A stretch of 64,000 nucleotides of DNA from Bacillus nakamurai (GTDB lineage: Bacteria > Bacillota > Bacilli > Bacillales > Bacillaceae), in the NCBI RefSeq assembly GCF_001584325.1, contig NZ_LSAZ01000007.1:62001-126000 (forward strand), in the 5' to 3' direction. The position numbers and the translations under genes are program-made. How positions within the stretch are numbered: the first letter of the stretch is position 1; the number at the start of each line of letters is the position of its first letter. Below the pieces are notes generated by a model. It did not search any database. It worked only from the letters and a program-made list of their open reading frames with translations, and was not told the origin of the DNA. Shown one piece after another: positions 27,334 through 35,730 of this stretch.

Positions 27334-27359
27334 GTTTGATCAGCTTAATACAGTGGTAT
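27334..27359 (+). promoter_or_regulatory. SigB-type promoter of yqhB
   Basis: GTTTGA (27334-27339), 14-base spacer, TGGTAT (27354-27359), one mismatch per box to the SigB consensus. Back to back with the corA promoter. Confidence 0.6.
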
Positions 27360-27408
27360 TAATCCGAAAAAAGGGAGGTGCAGGCCTTCCTTCTCGGAAG
27401 GTGTTCCA

Positions 27409-28710
27409 TTGTATTTAATTAAACTATCAGCCATCACACTATTTATTTTGTTAACGGCATGTTTTGTCGCCGTTGAATTTTCAATCGTTAAAGCTAGACG
27501 CTCCCGCATGAACCAGCTTATCCAAGAAGGAGTGAAAGGGGCAAAGGCAGCAAAGCATGTCATCACTCATCTTGATGAGTATTTATCAGCATGCCAATTA
27601 GGAATTACCGTAACGGCTTTAGGGCTCGGCTGGCTTGGAGAACCGACAGTGAGAGCTTTGATTCAGCCTCTTTTTTTAAAGACAGGCTTACATGAAACCG
27701 TGTCACATGTTTTGTCGCTTATCATCGCCTTTCTATTGGTTACATATGTGAATGTCGTCATCGGCGAGCTGGCGCCGAAAAGTTTTGCCATTCAAAAAGC
27801 GGAACGGATTACGCTTTTGTTTGCGAGGCCGATGATTTTGTTTTATAAGCTGATGTTTCCATTCATTTGGCTTCTCAATCATTCCGCCCGGCTGATCACA
27901 GGCCTGTTCGGGCTGAAGCCCGCTTCCGATCATGAAATGGCTTATACGGAAGAGGAACTGAGAGTGCTTTTGGCGGAAAGCTATCGCAGCGGCATGATTA
28001 AAAAAAGCGAATTGCACTATGTAAATAACATTTTCACATTTGATAAGCGCACCGCAAAAGAAATTATGGTGCCCCGGAACGAAATGGTGAGCCTCCCTTT
28101 AGAAAGCGGATCAGGACGTATTCTTCGAGACATTATCAAAACAAATAAATATACCCGTTATCCTGTCGTAAAGGGAGATAAAGATCATGTTGTCGGCATT
28201 ATCAATATGAAAGAGGTGCTGTTCAGGTTCTTATCAGAAGGCGCTGCTTTTACGAAACACGAGCTCAGCCCTTACATTCAGCCCGCCATCCATGTGATCG
28301 AAACGATCCCCATTTATCAATTGTTCGTCAAAATGCAAAAGGAACACGCCCATATGACCATCCTTATTGATGAGTATGGCGGCACCGCAGGATTAGTGAC
28401 GGCAGAGGACATTATTGAAGAGATCGTCGGAGAAATCCGGGACGAGTTTGATACAGATGAAACGTCCTCTGTGCAAAAGCTCAGTGACAGCCGCTATATC
28501 CTGAGCGCCAAGCTGCTGATCAGCGACGTCAATGATCTGCTAGGGACAGAGATTGCTGCTGACCAAGTTGACACGCTCGGAGGCTGGTTTCTCACTCAGC
28601 ATATTGATGCGAAACCGGGCAGTACGATAGAATGTGACGGATTTACGTTTACGGTGAAAGAAATTGACAGGCGCCATATTCTCACGATCGAAGCAGATAA
28701 AGCTGAATAG
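27409..28710 (+). CDS. yqhB: CNNM/CBS-domain membrane protein (hemolysin C-like)
   Basis: 433 residues. DUF21/CNNM membrane domain with four hydrophobic segments (about 1-190), a CBS pair (about 205-330, with MVPRNEM and [13 protein letters not shown]) and a C-terminal CorC_HlyC domain. Family members move or sense Mg2+ and other divalent metals. TTG start at 27409 lies 5 bases after GGAAGGTG. Divergent from corA, also a Mg/Co transporter gene, so it may carry the stress-related metal role alone here. Confidence 0.9.
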   Translation: MYLIKLSAITLFILLTACFVAVEFSIVKARRSRMNQLIQEGVKGAKAAKHVITHLDEYLSACQLGITVTALGLGWLGEPTVRALIQPLFLKTGLHETVSHVLSLIIAFLLVTYVNVVIGELAPKSFAIQKAERITLLFARPMILFYKLMFPFIWLLNHSARLITGLFGLKPASDHEMAYTEEELRVLLAESYRSGMIKKSELHYVNNIFTFDKRTAKEIMVPRNEMVSLPLESGSGRILRDIIKTNKYTRYPVVKGDKDHVVGIINMKEVLFRFLSEGAAFTKHELSPYIQPAIHVIETIPIYQLFVKMQKEHAHMTILIDEYGGTAGLVTAEDIIEEIVGEIRDEFDTDETSSVQKLSDSRYILSAKLLISDVNDLLGTEIAADQVDTLGGWFLTQHIDAKPGSTIECDGFTFTVKEIDRRHILTIEADKAE

Positions 28711-28748
28711 CTGGGGAGGCGACTCCTCTTTCAGCCATTCAGCTTTTT
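28703..28748. terminator. Terminator between yqhB and rsbRD
   Basis: GCTGAATAGCTG / CAGCCATTCAGC stem followed by six T, between convergent genes. Confidence 0.8.
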
Positions 28749-28757
28749 TCTGATTCA

Positions 28758-29597
28758 TTATGATTCTTGAACGATAAATCCGTTTTTTGATAACGCTTTC
28801 GCCAAGCTTTGCTCCGTTCTGACTTTGGAAAAATCAATGCCGAGCTTCACGACGGTTTGGGCGATTTCAGGACGGATGCCCGAAAGCGTCGTCTCAATAC
28901 CGAGAAGTTTTGTGCTGTCGATGACTTTAAAAATTTGATAGGCAACCATCGTATCAACAATCGGCACGCCTGAAATATCCAAAAACAAATAAGAAAGCCG
29001 TAACGAGGCACATTGCTCAAGCACTGATTCTAAAATGGTTTTTGCCCGGTACGTGTCAATCTCGCCGACAAGCGGCAAAATGCCAATGCCGTCTGCAATC
29101 GGCATAATCGGAGCGCTTAATTCATTTATCATTTCTTTTTGTGCGTTTAATTGAGTAATTGTGACTTTATGATATTCTTCCGTAAAGACTTCAATAATGT
29201 GGTCGATTGCCTGATTCAGCCGCTCGCCCCACTGAAAAACAGCTTCATTTGAAGGCTGCTCTGACATGGTTTCGCTGCATGTCTGTATCCGTTTCCAGAC
29301 AAGGGTTCGGAATTCCTTAAGACGGCCGATGCTTTCATATACCGGTACCTCATGGACGGCGCGGTCCCTTGCAAATTGCAGCCCCCAGAGGGTCAGCTCC
29401 TCTTTTTCTGCTTTTCCGACTAATGCTTTTACGACGATTGTCAGTAAGAGGCGGTGCTGCTTTTCCGCTTTCTGATCAGCTGTGTTCCGCCCGGACGGGG
29501 ATTCCCGCTGACCTGCCGCCGTCAGCAGCCATTGATGTGTAATTCCCTCGGATTCATCTGTTAATGCTTGAAATAACGCTTCATTTAATTTTTCCAT
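28758..29597 (-). CDS. rsbRD: RsbRD, stressosome co-antagonist
   Basis: 279 residues. N-terminal non-heme-globin-like sensor region and C-terminal STAS domain (about 160-275) with EIDTYRAK and DISGVPIVDT segments that hold the phosphorylation sites in RsbR paralogues. RsbR proteins with RsbS form the stressosome that releases RsbT and activates SigB. ATG at 29597 has AGGAG upstream. Confidence 0.93.
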   Translation of the reverse strand: MEKLNEALFQALTDESEGITHQWLLTAAGQRESPSGRNTADQKAEKQHRLLLTIVVKALVGKAEKEELTLWGLQFARDRAVHEVPVYESIGRLKEFRTLVWKRIQTCSETMSEQPSNEAVFQWGERLNQAIDHIIEVFTEEYHKVTITQLNAQKEMINELSAPIMPIADGIGILPLVGEIDTYRAKTILESVLEQCASLRLSYLFLDISGVPIVDTMVAYQIFKVIDSTKLLGIETTLSGIRPEIAQTVVKLGIDFSKVRTEQSLAKALSKNGFIVQES

Positions 29598-29671
29598 AGG
29601 TCTCCTCCATTCTTGTTTTCGTTTTTTATGTATAAAAGCTCTCCGGCCGCACATACTACAATTACTGTCGG

Positions 29672-29742
29672 TGGGCTATAGCCAAGCGGTAAGGCAATGG
29701 ACTTTGACTCCGTGATCGTTGGTTCGAATCCAGCTAGCCCAG
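29672..29742 (+). tRNA. tRNA-Gln (TTG)
   Basis: 71 bases folding as a cloverleaf: acceptor TGGGCTA / TAGCCCA, D arm GCC/GGC, anticodon loop CTTTGAC with anticodon TTG, T arm GTTGG / CCAGC around TTCGAAT. CCA is not encoded. A -10-like TACAAT lies at 29657-29662. Single tRNA gene with its own terminator. Confidence 0.95.
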
Positions 29743-29754
29743 TCTGCTAACCGC

Positions 29755-29801
29755 AAAAAACGAAGATTAGCTGATATTTTGATCAGCGGATCTTCGTTTT
29801 T
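29755..29801. terminator. Terminator after tRNA-Gln / mgsR
   Basis: Long stem AAACGAAGAT...ATCTTCGTTT with inner CTGAT / ATCAG, between tRNA-Gln and convergent mgsR. Confidence 0.88.
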
Positions 29802-29804
29802 CTC

Positions 29805-30185
29805 TTATGATACAGATTGATGCACTGTTTTTTTCTTCGTCAGCTTCATCAGCTCTCCGGGATTATATCCGATTACCAGTTTTTTATGATCGATGAGAAT
29901 CGGCCGGCGCAAGAGCTTCGGTTTTTCAATTAACAGCTCCAGCACTTCATTTACAGTCATTTCGTCGATATTCAGATTCAGATTTTTAAAGGTTTGGCTT
30001 CTCGTCGCTAAAATTTCATCAATTCCTTCTGTCGTTAAAGATAAAATATGCTTTAATTCATCGATTGTCGGTGTCTCCCTGAATAAATGGCGTTCATTAA
30101 AATCAATATTGTGGGCTTTTAACCAGTGCTTCGTTTTCCGGCATGATGTGCAGCTTGGGTATGAGTAAAAAATAAGATCTTTCAT
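29805..30185 (-). CDS. mgsR: MgsR, Spx-family stress regulator
   Basis: 126 residues, ArsC/Spx family. Redox CXXC at Cys12 and Cys15 (PSCTSCRK). Works with RNA polymerase to modulate a subset of the SigB regulon in B. subtilis. ATG at 30185 follows GGGAGG at a distance; upstream TTG or GTG not needed. Has its own SigB promoter. Confidence 0.94.
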   Translation of the reverse strand: MKDLIFYSYPSCTSCRKTKHWLKAHNIDFNERHLFRETPTIDELKHILSLTTEGIDEILATRSQTFKNLNLNIDEMTVNEVLELLIEKPKLLRRPILIDHKKLVIGYNPGELMKLTKKKTVHQSVS

Positions 30186-30231
30186 TTTTAAAAATTCCTC
30201 CCTCAAATGATCCGTCTCTTTGTTAACATAA

Positions 30232-30257
30232 GTACCCTGAACTTTTTTTCGTTAAAC
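30232..30257 (-). promoter_or_regulatory. SigB promoter of mgsR
   Basis: Minus strand GTTTAA (30252-30257), 14-base spacer, GGGTAC (30232-30237), very near the SigB consensus. About 46 bases before mgsR. Confidence 0.88.
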
Positions 30258-30341
30258 TCATTTCAAAAAGTTTTTTGGATTCTTTTTCATAAGAACACAG
30301 GGAAAGACATAAATTCCACAATAAATATAATCATGAAAATG

Positions 30342-30371
30342 TTTACATTTTAACTGCCGATCCATTATAAT
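30342..30371 (+). promoter_or_regulatory. SigA promoter of yqgY
   Basis: TTTACA (30342-30347), 18-base spacer, TATAAT (30366-30371), 34 bases before yqgY. Confidence 0.7.
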
Positions 30372-30405
30372 AATGATCAGATAGACTCTCGGGAGGGGAT
30401 AAGGA

Positions 30406-30651
30406 ATGAATCGCATGTTCCGGGTGTTAGGATTTTGGACGGGAATTTTCGCAGTCATGTTTTTTTTAGGTGATATGAAGGACGCATCTCTCTTGTTTTT
30501 TGGACAGACGATCTTTTTCGTATTTCTTTCTTATTTAAATTTGACGGAACGGATGTACATTTATATTTTCGGGGCTTACTTAACCGTGTTCTTCGCCGGA
30601 TTTACATATTACTCTATTTTTATTATGACACCGGGCGGCGGGAGCCACTAA
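30406..30651 (+). CDS. yqgY: YqgY, small membrane protein (DUF2626)
   Basis: 81 residues, almost all hydrophobic, three membrane segments, ending in PGGGSH. Length and position fit B. subtilis YqgY. Ribosome binding site GGGAGGGG before the ATG. Function unknown. Confidence 0.9.
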   Translation: MNRMFRVLGFWTGIFAVMFFLGDMKDASLLFFGQTIFFVFLSYLNLTERMYIYIFGAYLTVFFAGFTYYSIFIMTPGGGSH

Positions 30652-30655
30652 CCTA

Positions 30656-30690
30656 AAAAGAGACAGACCGATTACGGTCTGTCTCTTTTT
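30656..30690. terminator. Bidirectional terminator yqgY / yqgX
   Basis: Perfect palindrome AAAAGAGACAGACCG / CGGTCTGTCTCTTTT between convergent genes. Confidence 0.93.
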
Positions 30691-30693
30691 CTC

Positions 30694-31332
30694 TTACAGG
30701 GAAAATCCGTTAATAAACGGATTTTGCTCCTGCTCCGTCTGTACGTCTGTTTCCGGACCGTGCCCGCTTAATACAAGCGTATGCTCCGGCAGCGTCAGCA
30801 GTTTTTGGTGGATGGATTCGAGTAATACTTCCTGGCTTCCTCCATGTAAATCAGTGCGGCCGATGCCTCCCTGAAAGAGCACGTCGCCTGAAATCACCAG
30901 ATCGGCGTTCTTCACATAATAAGAAACGCTTCCGGGTGAATGTCCGGGCGTAAACAATGTCTCCAAATGAAACGGTCCGATATCAAGTGTGCCGTCACCT
31001 TCGATCAGCCGTTCGGCGGGCCGTGCCGTTACGGCGATGCCCCGTAATATTCCCGACCCGTTTAATGAAGGGTCCTCCAGCCACTTTTCTTCATTTTTAT
31101 GAAGATAAACGGGCACATTCCACTTGTCTCTTACCTCGTCAAGCGCGCCGATGTGGTCAAAATGGGCGTGGGTCAGTAAGATGGCCAGCGGCTTCAGATT
31201 TTTTTCTTTTATGTAATTGTTGATTTTATCCGGTTCGCCGCCCGGATCAAAAATGAGACATGATTGATCTTCACTGATCAGAAAATATGCATTTGCCTGA
31301 ATGGGGCCTGCCGGCATCCGTCTCCATTTCAC
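30694..31332 (-). CDS. yqgX: Metallo-beta-lactamase fold hydrolase (glyoxalase II-like)
   Basis: 212 residues. Metal-binding motif THAHFDH and downstream His/Asp ligands (GHSPGS, SGDVLF, SGHGPET) form the dinuclear site of MBL hydrolases; related to hydroxyacylglutathione hydrolases, and in Bacillus perhaps acting on bacillithiol adducts (inference). I chose GTG at 31332, 8 bases after AGAGG; ATG at 31338 sits too near that site. Confidence 0.9.
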   Translation of the reverse strand: MKWRRMPAGPIQANAYFLISEDQSCLIFDPGGEPDKINNYIKEKNLKPLAILLTHAHFDHIGALDEVRDKWNVPVYLHKNEEKWLEDPSLNGSGILRGIAVTARPAERLIEGDGTLDIGPFHLETLFTPGHSPGSVSYYVKNADLVISGDVLFQGGIGRTDLHGGSQEVLLESIHQKLLTLPEHTLVLSGHGPETDVQTEQEQNPFINGFSL

Positions 31333-31482
31333 TTTCATCACCTCTTTATGTATATGACCCTATTATGAAGGTTTTCAGCAGAAGATTCAATCAATGCATG
31401 CCCAAAACGCTATCGACAAACAAAATGAAAACGGTTAAAATAAAATGGAAAGATTTTCAGGTTTCAATAACAAAGGAGGCGC

Positions 31483-31659
31483 ATGATGTTACTTGTTGTA
31501 ATCTTCGGCCTTGTCGCGTTATTAGCTGTATTAGGAGTCCTGCGGGCTGTCAGACAGAGAAATATCCTGGGATTTCTATTTGCCGGCGCCACGTTGTGCG
31601 TGTTTGGCTGGTTTGCCGTTATGACCGTTGTAAACAGCGGCTATCCGACTGTACATTAA
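31483..31659 (+). CDS. yqgW: YqgW, small membrane protein (DUF2759)
   Basis: 58 residues with two hydrophobic segments (about 3-20 and 29-48) separated by a basic turn. Not caught by typical length cutoffs. Strong AAAGGAGG; two adjacent ATG codons (31483, 31486). Ends before a clear terminator. Function unknown. Confidence 0.85.
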   Translation: MMLLVVIFGLVALLAVLGVLRAVRQRNILGFLFAGATLCVFGWFAVMTVVNSGYPTVH

Positions 31660-31693
31660 AACCTGTATCCAATAGGATACAGGTTTATTTTTA
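31657..31693. terminator. Bidirectional terminator yqgW / yqgV
   Basis: AAACCTGTATCC / GGATACAGGTTT perfect stem between convergent genes. Confidence 0.93.
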
Positions 31694-32005
31694 TTGCTGT
31701 AAATGTTTGTTGACACTTTTGATTTTACTCTCCAGAGTCGTCTCTTTATCTCTTCTGTCATCGATGCGGATGTTGGTCGCCACTCTGTGGAGCCCTTTTT
31801 GGAAAGGAGCTTCATGAATGTCCTGAATCACCGCAAAAAGGTCGCTCAGCTCTCCTTCGATTAATGTGTTCATCGGGGTGAGCTGAAATTTGATTTTCCC
31901 GGCCGCTTTATACCCCTCCAATATCTTCTGAACGTCCGCTACATACGCGCTGACGCTCGGTGTCTCAGTTCCGATCGGAATGATTGTTACATCTGCAATG
32001 GCCAT
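31691..32005 (-). CDS. yqgV: Thiamine-binding (DUF77/UPF0045) protein
   Basis: 104 residues, ferredoxin-like fold of the DUF77/MTH1187 family, which binds thiamine or its hydroxymethylpyrimidine moiety. Conserved PIGTETPSVSAYVADV and FQLTPMNTLIEGE segments. Three bases after yqgU, so co-transcribed. Confidence 0.9.
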   Translation of the reverse strand: MAIADVTIIPIGTETPSVSAYVADVQKILEGYKAAGKIKFQLTPMNTLIEGELSDLFAVIQDIHEAPFQKGLHRVATNIRIDDRRDKETTLESKIKSVNKHLQQ

Positions 32006-32008
32006 TTT

Positions 32009-33040
32009 CTAAACTCCTTTTTCATTTGTTATAATTGGTTCCATCATGCCTGTCGCCAGTGAAATCACACGGTCATATGTGTAACCGTATAAAGCATATT
32101 CCCCGTTTGGAGAAAGCTGAATCGGCTCCATTGCCGCATGCCCAAGCACCGTCCGCTCCTTTTCATCCTTCAGGTTAAAAACGATGAGCTTATATAAACG
32201 GCCGTCAGGCTTAAACGTGTAAAACCGCTTATGTTTTTCATCGTAATCATATTCCATCGGTGCCGGGCTCTCATATTTCTCCTGAAGCGGGAAGCGGTGT
32301 GTAACGGCTTTCGGCGTCTGAAATAGAAACTCGCCTGTTCGTCTGACGGCAACAGTCATCCCTAAATAGGAATCGGCTGCAACGACGTGATCAAGCTGCT
32401 TTTTCTCTTTTTTCGTTTGCAAATCGTACGAATATAGAGGACCCTCTTTATCGCTTTTTCCTTGTTTGATATATTGGAATCCTGTAGAGGACGTCCAATG
32501 GATAAAAGGGGTCTGCACCGGGCTGATTCGTAACATGCGGTTTTTCACATCAGCGGTGTAGGTTTTAAAGTCCCAGGTTTCAGTAAAAACCGTAATCATC
32601 ATTTTATACGGGTCGTACGGATTCCAGGCGGTCTCCAATTCGTATGTGTTAAACGATTGGTGATACAGATTGTCACCTTGCCTGTTTAACAGCACAAGCT
32701 CGGTCCGCCCGCTGTTTGTGACCTGCACGAGAATCATCTGTTCTTTCTGGTTGATCTTCACATTGACAATATGGCCCTTTGTTTCAAAAAGCCTTTTTGA
32801 TTTGCCGCTGAACAGGTCATATATGAACAGCCGATGATGCGTATCATCAGACGATGTATAAAGAATGGTTCGGTCATCCACCCATCCATCCGCTTTCTCC
32901 GCTTCGTTTTTGCTGAGCGGAATGATTTTTTGTTCTGCTGATTTCGCCGATATACCTGTGTCATGCTGCTGATGAGATGGTTCACAGGCCGCTAAGCACA
33001 GAACGAATGCGGACAGCAGAACAAAAAACAAATATCTCAC
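32009..33040 (-). CDS. yqgU: YqgU, lipoprotein with beta-propeller-like repeats
   Basis: 343 residues. Type II signal peptide with lipobox LAAC (Cys at about 19). The mature part has repeated short beta segments (for example the TILYTSSDDTHHRLFIYDL region) that resemble a TolB-like propeller. GTG at 33040 is 8 bases after GGAGG; the ATG at 33055 overlaps that site. Role unknown; reported as linked to sporulation or germination in the genus only by loose memory. Confidence 0.85.
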   Translation of the reverse strand: MRYLFFVLLSAFVLCLAACEPSHQQHDTGISAKSAEQKIIPLSKNEAEKADGWVDDRTILYTSSDDTHHRLFIYDLFSGKSKRLFETKGHIVNVKINQKEQMILVQVTNSGRTELVLLNRQGDNLYHQSFNTYELETAWNPYDPYKMMITVFTETWDFKTYTADVKNRMLRISPVQTPFIHWTSSTGFQYIKQGKSDKEGPLYSYDLQTKKEKKQLDHVVAADSYLGMTVAVRRTGEFLFQTPKAVTHRFPLQEKYESPAPMEYDYDEKHKRFYTFKPDGRLYKLIVFNLKDEKERTVLGHAAMEPIQLSPNGEYALYGYTYDRVISLATGMMEPIITNEKGV

Positions 33041-33112
33041 CAGCCTTCCCTCCATTCTTTTCTATTGTCCCATATTTGTTTATGTAAACAAATGAGAAAT
33101 TTCATCTGTGAC

Positions 33113-34237
33113 TCAAAAAATAAGCGACCTCCATAAAATGCCTTCCGTCGCTTTATAAATGTCAGCAAACATATGAAAAGGCAAAGGATTTTTTCCTTTC
33201 CCGAGCTCGATTGTATAGCCTTCTTTTCCATAATGCTGAATAAACCAATCTCTGAAACCGGCATGGCTGTCGATATCCCTTACGCCTTGATAGCGGTTTT
33301 CGCTTAATGCCTCAAACTCCCGAACGACTTGACTCGATTCTTCCGGCTCAATCCCCATGTATCCCCAATAGATTTCTTCCCCCTGTGTATGAAGGGCGAT
33401 CAGCCTGTCAGGAGGCTGTTCCGTGATCAAACGGTGCATGGCTGCCGCCTCCGGTTCGGTCAGCGGAGCAGTGCCGGGAAAATCACGGTATGACGGAGCC
33501 TTCGGTTTGCGCTGGCGTTCAATGTCCCAATGAGCAGGAAAATGTTTATTTAAATCGACCCCGTTAATATTGGCCTTCCATTCGCGAAAATCAGGGCGGT
33601 GTTCATTTAAAGCAGACAGACATTCACTTTTTTCTGATAAAGCTTCACATCCGTAAAGGACAAGGTCAACTCCGTCCGGGTTCACCAGCGGGACGAAAGA
33701 CAACGATGTCCGGCTGAATATGTCTAGAGAAGAATATCCGAATACGGTGTTATTTTCGCATAATGCCGTACAGTATTCTTTAAACCATCTGAGCGCAACA
33801 GACGTCGTAATCCATTCATTTGCGTGAAAAGATGCGTTCATGTGCACTTTTTTTCGAGCTGTATTCGCTCCTGCCTTCAGTTCATAAAGCGGTTTGCCTA
33901 AAACGGAGAAGCCGATTTGCCGGCATGTGACAAACGGAAAGACGGCTGTTATGTTTTTAATTTCTACTTCTGCCGCTTGAGCGCTGTAAATCCTTTCTTC
34001 CTTCAGCCAGTTATCTGCCGGAGAAATTTTTTTGCAGGTGCCGATGAAACGGGACAACTCACTAAGCGTCTCAATTACACCGTCTGAATGCTTATTCATG
34101 ACATACCCGGGACAGAATAATTCATCGTTTTTTGCCGTTTCGTTAGCGCTTGCCAGAAGCCTTTCATCGATGTGAAGCAGCTGTGCAACGTCAGACATAT
34201 TTTGTTTCACTTCAGGCTTTACACGAATTCCCGCCAT
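33113..34237 (-). CDS. yqgT: M14-family gamma-D-glutamyl-diamino acid peptidase
   Basis: 374 residues, zinc carboxypeptidase fold. Zn ligands in HANEW and IALHTQ, catalytic Glu in TIELGKGKNP. N-terminal region of about 100 residues precedes the catalytic domain. Cleaves the gamma-D-Glu bond of peptidoglycan stem peptides; no signal peptide, so likely acts in sporulation or cell-wall recycling inside the cell. ATG at 34237 follows GGGGG. In 168, yqgS lies between this gene and glcK; here it is missing. Confidence 0.9.
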   Translation of the reverse strand: MAGIRVKPEVKQNMSDVAQLLHIDERLLASANETAKNDELFCPGYVMNKHSDGVIETLSELSRFIGTCKKISPADNWLKEERIYSAQAAEVEIKNITAVFPFVTCRQIGFSVLGKPLYELKAGANTARKKVHMNASFHANEWITTSVALRWFKEYCTALCENNTVFGYSSLDIFSRTSLSFVPLVNPDGVDLVLYGCEALSEKSECLSALNEHRPDFREWKANINGVDLNKHFPAHWDIERQRKPKAPSYRDFPGTAPLTEPEAAAMHRLITEQPPDRLIALHTQGEEIYWGYMGIEPEESSQVVREFEALSENRYQGVRDIDSHAGFRDWFIQHYGKEGYTIELGKGKNPLPFHMFADIYKATEGILWRSLIF

Positions 34238-34277
34238 GTTCATCCCCCTTTTTTTGTTACTATATGACAGAGGGGAT

Positions 34278-34319
34278 AAAAAAAGAAAGCCGCCCGCTTT
34301 ATGGGCAGGCAGACTTTCT
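34278..34319 (-). terminator. glcK terminator
   Basis: AAAGTCTGCCTGCCC / GGGCGGCTTT stem followed by a long T run on the minus strand. Confidence 0.85.
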
Positions 34320-34320
34320 G

Positions 34321-35283
34321 TCAGCAGTTTTGATGTTTCAGCCATTCATTTTTGGCAATCCACGCCCCGCCAATGACTCCGGCGTCATTGCCAAGCGACG
34401 CAATGGTAATGTCCGCAGCTTCTGCTGAACGCGGGAAAGCGGTTTTTTTAAAGGTCTCTTCCACTTTTGCCCGCAGAAGCTCACCGGCTCTTGAAACGCC
34501 TCCTCCGAGCACAATTTTGGTCGGATTCATGGCGCTTGCCAGATTTCCAAGCACAAGGCCGAGATGCTTTGCTACGTAATCGATTACTTCAAGCGCCGCC
34601 TCATCTTGTTGTTCTGCCGCTTCAAACACGTCGCGGGCCGTCAGATGACGTACCTGGGACAGCGTTGACTTTTCTGCTGTTTTAAGCTTTTCTTTTGCGA
34701 TTCTGACAATGCCGGTTGCAGACGCGATTGTTTCGATGCAGCCCGACTTTCCGCAGTTGCACGGAGCCCCGCCTTCCGGGATGCTGCAAATATGGCCGAT
34801 TTCTCCGCCGGCGCCGTTTTTTCCGTGAACGATTTCTCCATTTACGATAATGCCGCCGCCGACTCCCGTACCGAGAGTAACCAAAATGACATCCTTTGCC
34901 CCGTCTCCGGCGCCTTTCCACATTTCTCCGAGTGCGGCGATATTGGCATCGTTTTCAATGACGGCCGGGATGCCCGTTTCCGCCTCGATGTGATCTTTCA
35001 GGGGATAGTTTTTCCATCCCATGTTCGTTGTTTCATAGACCATTCCCGTCGCCATTTCAACAGGGCCGGGCGCTCCCATGCCGATCCATTTTACAATTCG
35101 TTTCGGCCTGTTCAATTCCTCCAGCTTTTGGTCAATAGTCTTTGCTATAGTGACCGTAATTGTATTTCCCGATTTATCGGTCGGAACCTCCCATTTATGC
35201 TGAATCTCGCCGTACATATTAATAAACGCCAGCTTGATCGTTGTTCCGCCCAGATCAATACCCGCAAACCATGTCTCTTCCAT
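34321..35283 (-). CDS. glcK: Glucokinase (ROK family)
   Basis: 320 residues. Phosphorylates glucose from non-PTS sources. ATP-binding DLGGTTIK near the N-terminus, catalytic Asp in [15 protein letters not shown] zinc site [10 protein letters not shown]. 29 bases after yqgQ, so co-transcribed. Confidence 0.96.
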   Translation of the reverse strand: MEETWFAGIDLGGTTIKLAFINMYGEIQHKWEVPTDKSGNTITVTIAKTIDQKLEELNRPKRIVKWIGMGAPGPVEMATGMVYETTNMGWKNYPLKDHIEAETGIPAVIENDANIAALGEMWKGAGDGAKDVILVTLGTGVGGGIIVNGEIVHGKNGAGGEIGHICSIPEGGAPCNCGKSGCIETIASATGIVRIAKEKLKTAEKSTLSQVRHLTARDVFEAAEQQDEAALEVIDYVAKHLGLVLGNLASAMNPTKIVLGGGVSRAGELLRAKVEETFKKTAFPRSAEAADITIASLGNDAGVIGGAWIAKNEWLKHQNC

Positions 35284-35312
35284 AGACTTTCTCCTTTTCT
35301 TAACATAACCTG

Positions 35313-35528
35313 CTATTTAACCTGTCTTTTGACCCGTTCTGATTCCTGCTGAAGAACACTTGCGGCCTTTTGCCACAGTTCTCTTTCAATCACGTTCGAC
35401 AAGTACATTTCCTTTAATTCGTCTTTCATAAAGTCAATTTCCGCTTCTCTGTCACCGAAATATACAATGTGTCCGAATGACTTTAACAGCTGCTGTACGT
35501 CATAAAATGTTTTCATCTTTTTCACCAT
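35313..35528 (-). CDS. yqgQ: YqgQ (DUF910) small helical protein
   Basis: 71 residues, three-helix DUF910 family, proposed to bind single-stranded nucleic acid. In 168 it sits between the rhomboid protease gene gluP and glcK; here it is the first gene of the unit. Confidence 0.9.
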   Translation of the reverse strand: MVKKMKTFYDVQQLLKSFGHIVYFGDREAEIDFMKDELKEMYLSNVIERELWQKAASVLQQESERVKRQVK

Positions 35529-35730
35529 TTCTTTTCTTCATATAGTAAGCCTATTTCATCTCTGAACCGGGCGTCAAGCAAAAAACGCGTAGAAAAAATA
35601 TCTTTGGGTTATTTCGATCATTTTATATTCATAATTGTAAAAAAACACGCATTTTTACTTTTTTCTGTTACAATACTTTCGTGCCCAAAAGCACAAAAGG
35701 ATTAAAGTTTTGATTTGATGGGGTGTTGTT

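Noticed and set aside
29672..29742. tRNA-Gln as an attachment site of an integrated element
   Set aside because: No integrase, no direct repeat of the tRNA 3' end and normal flanking core genes.
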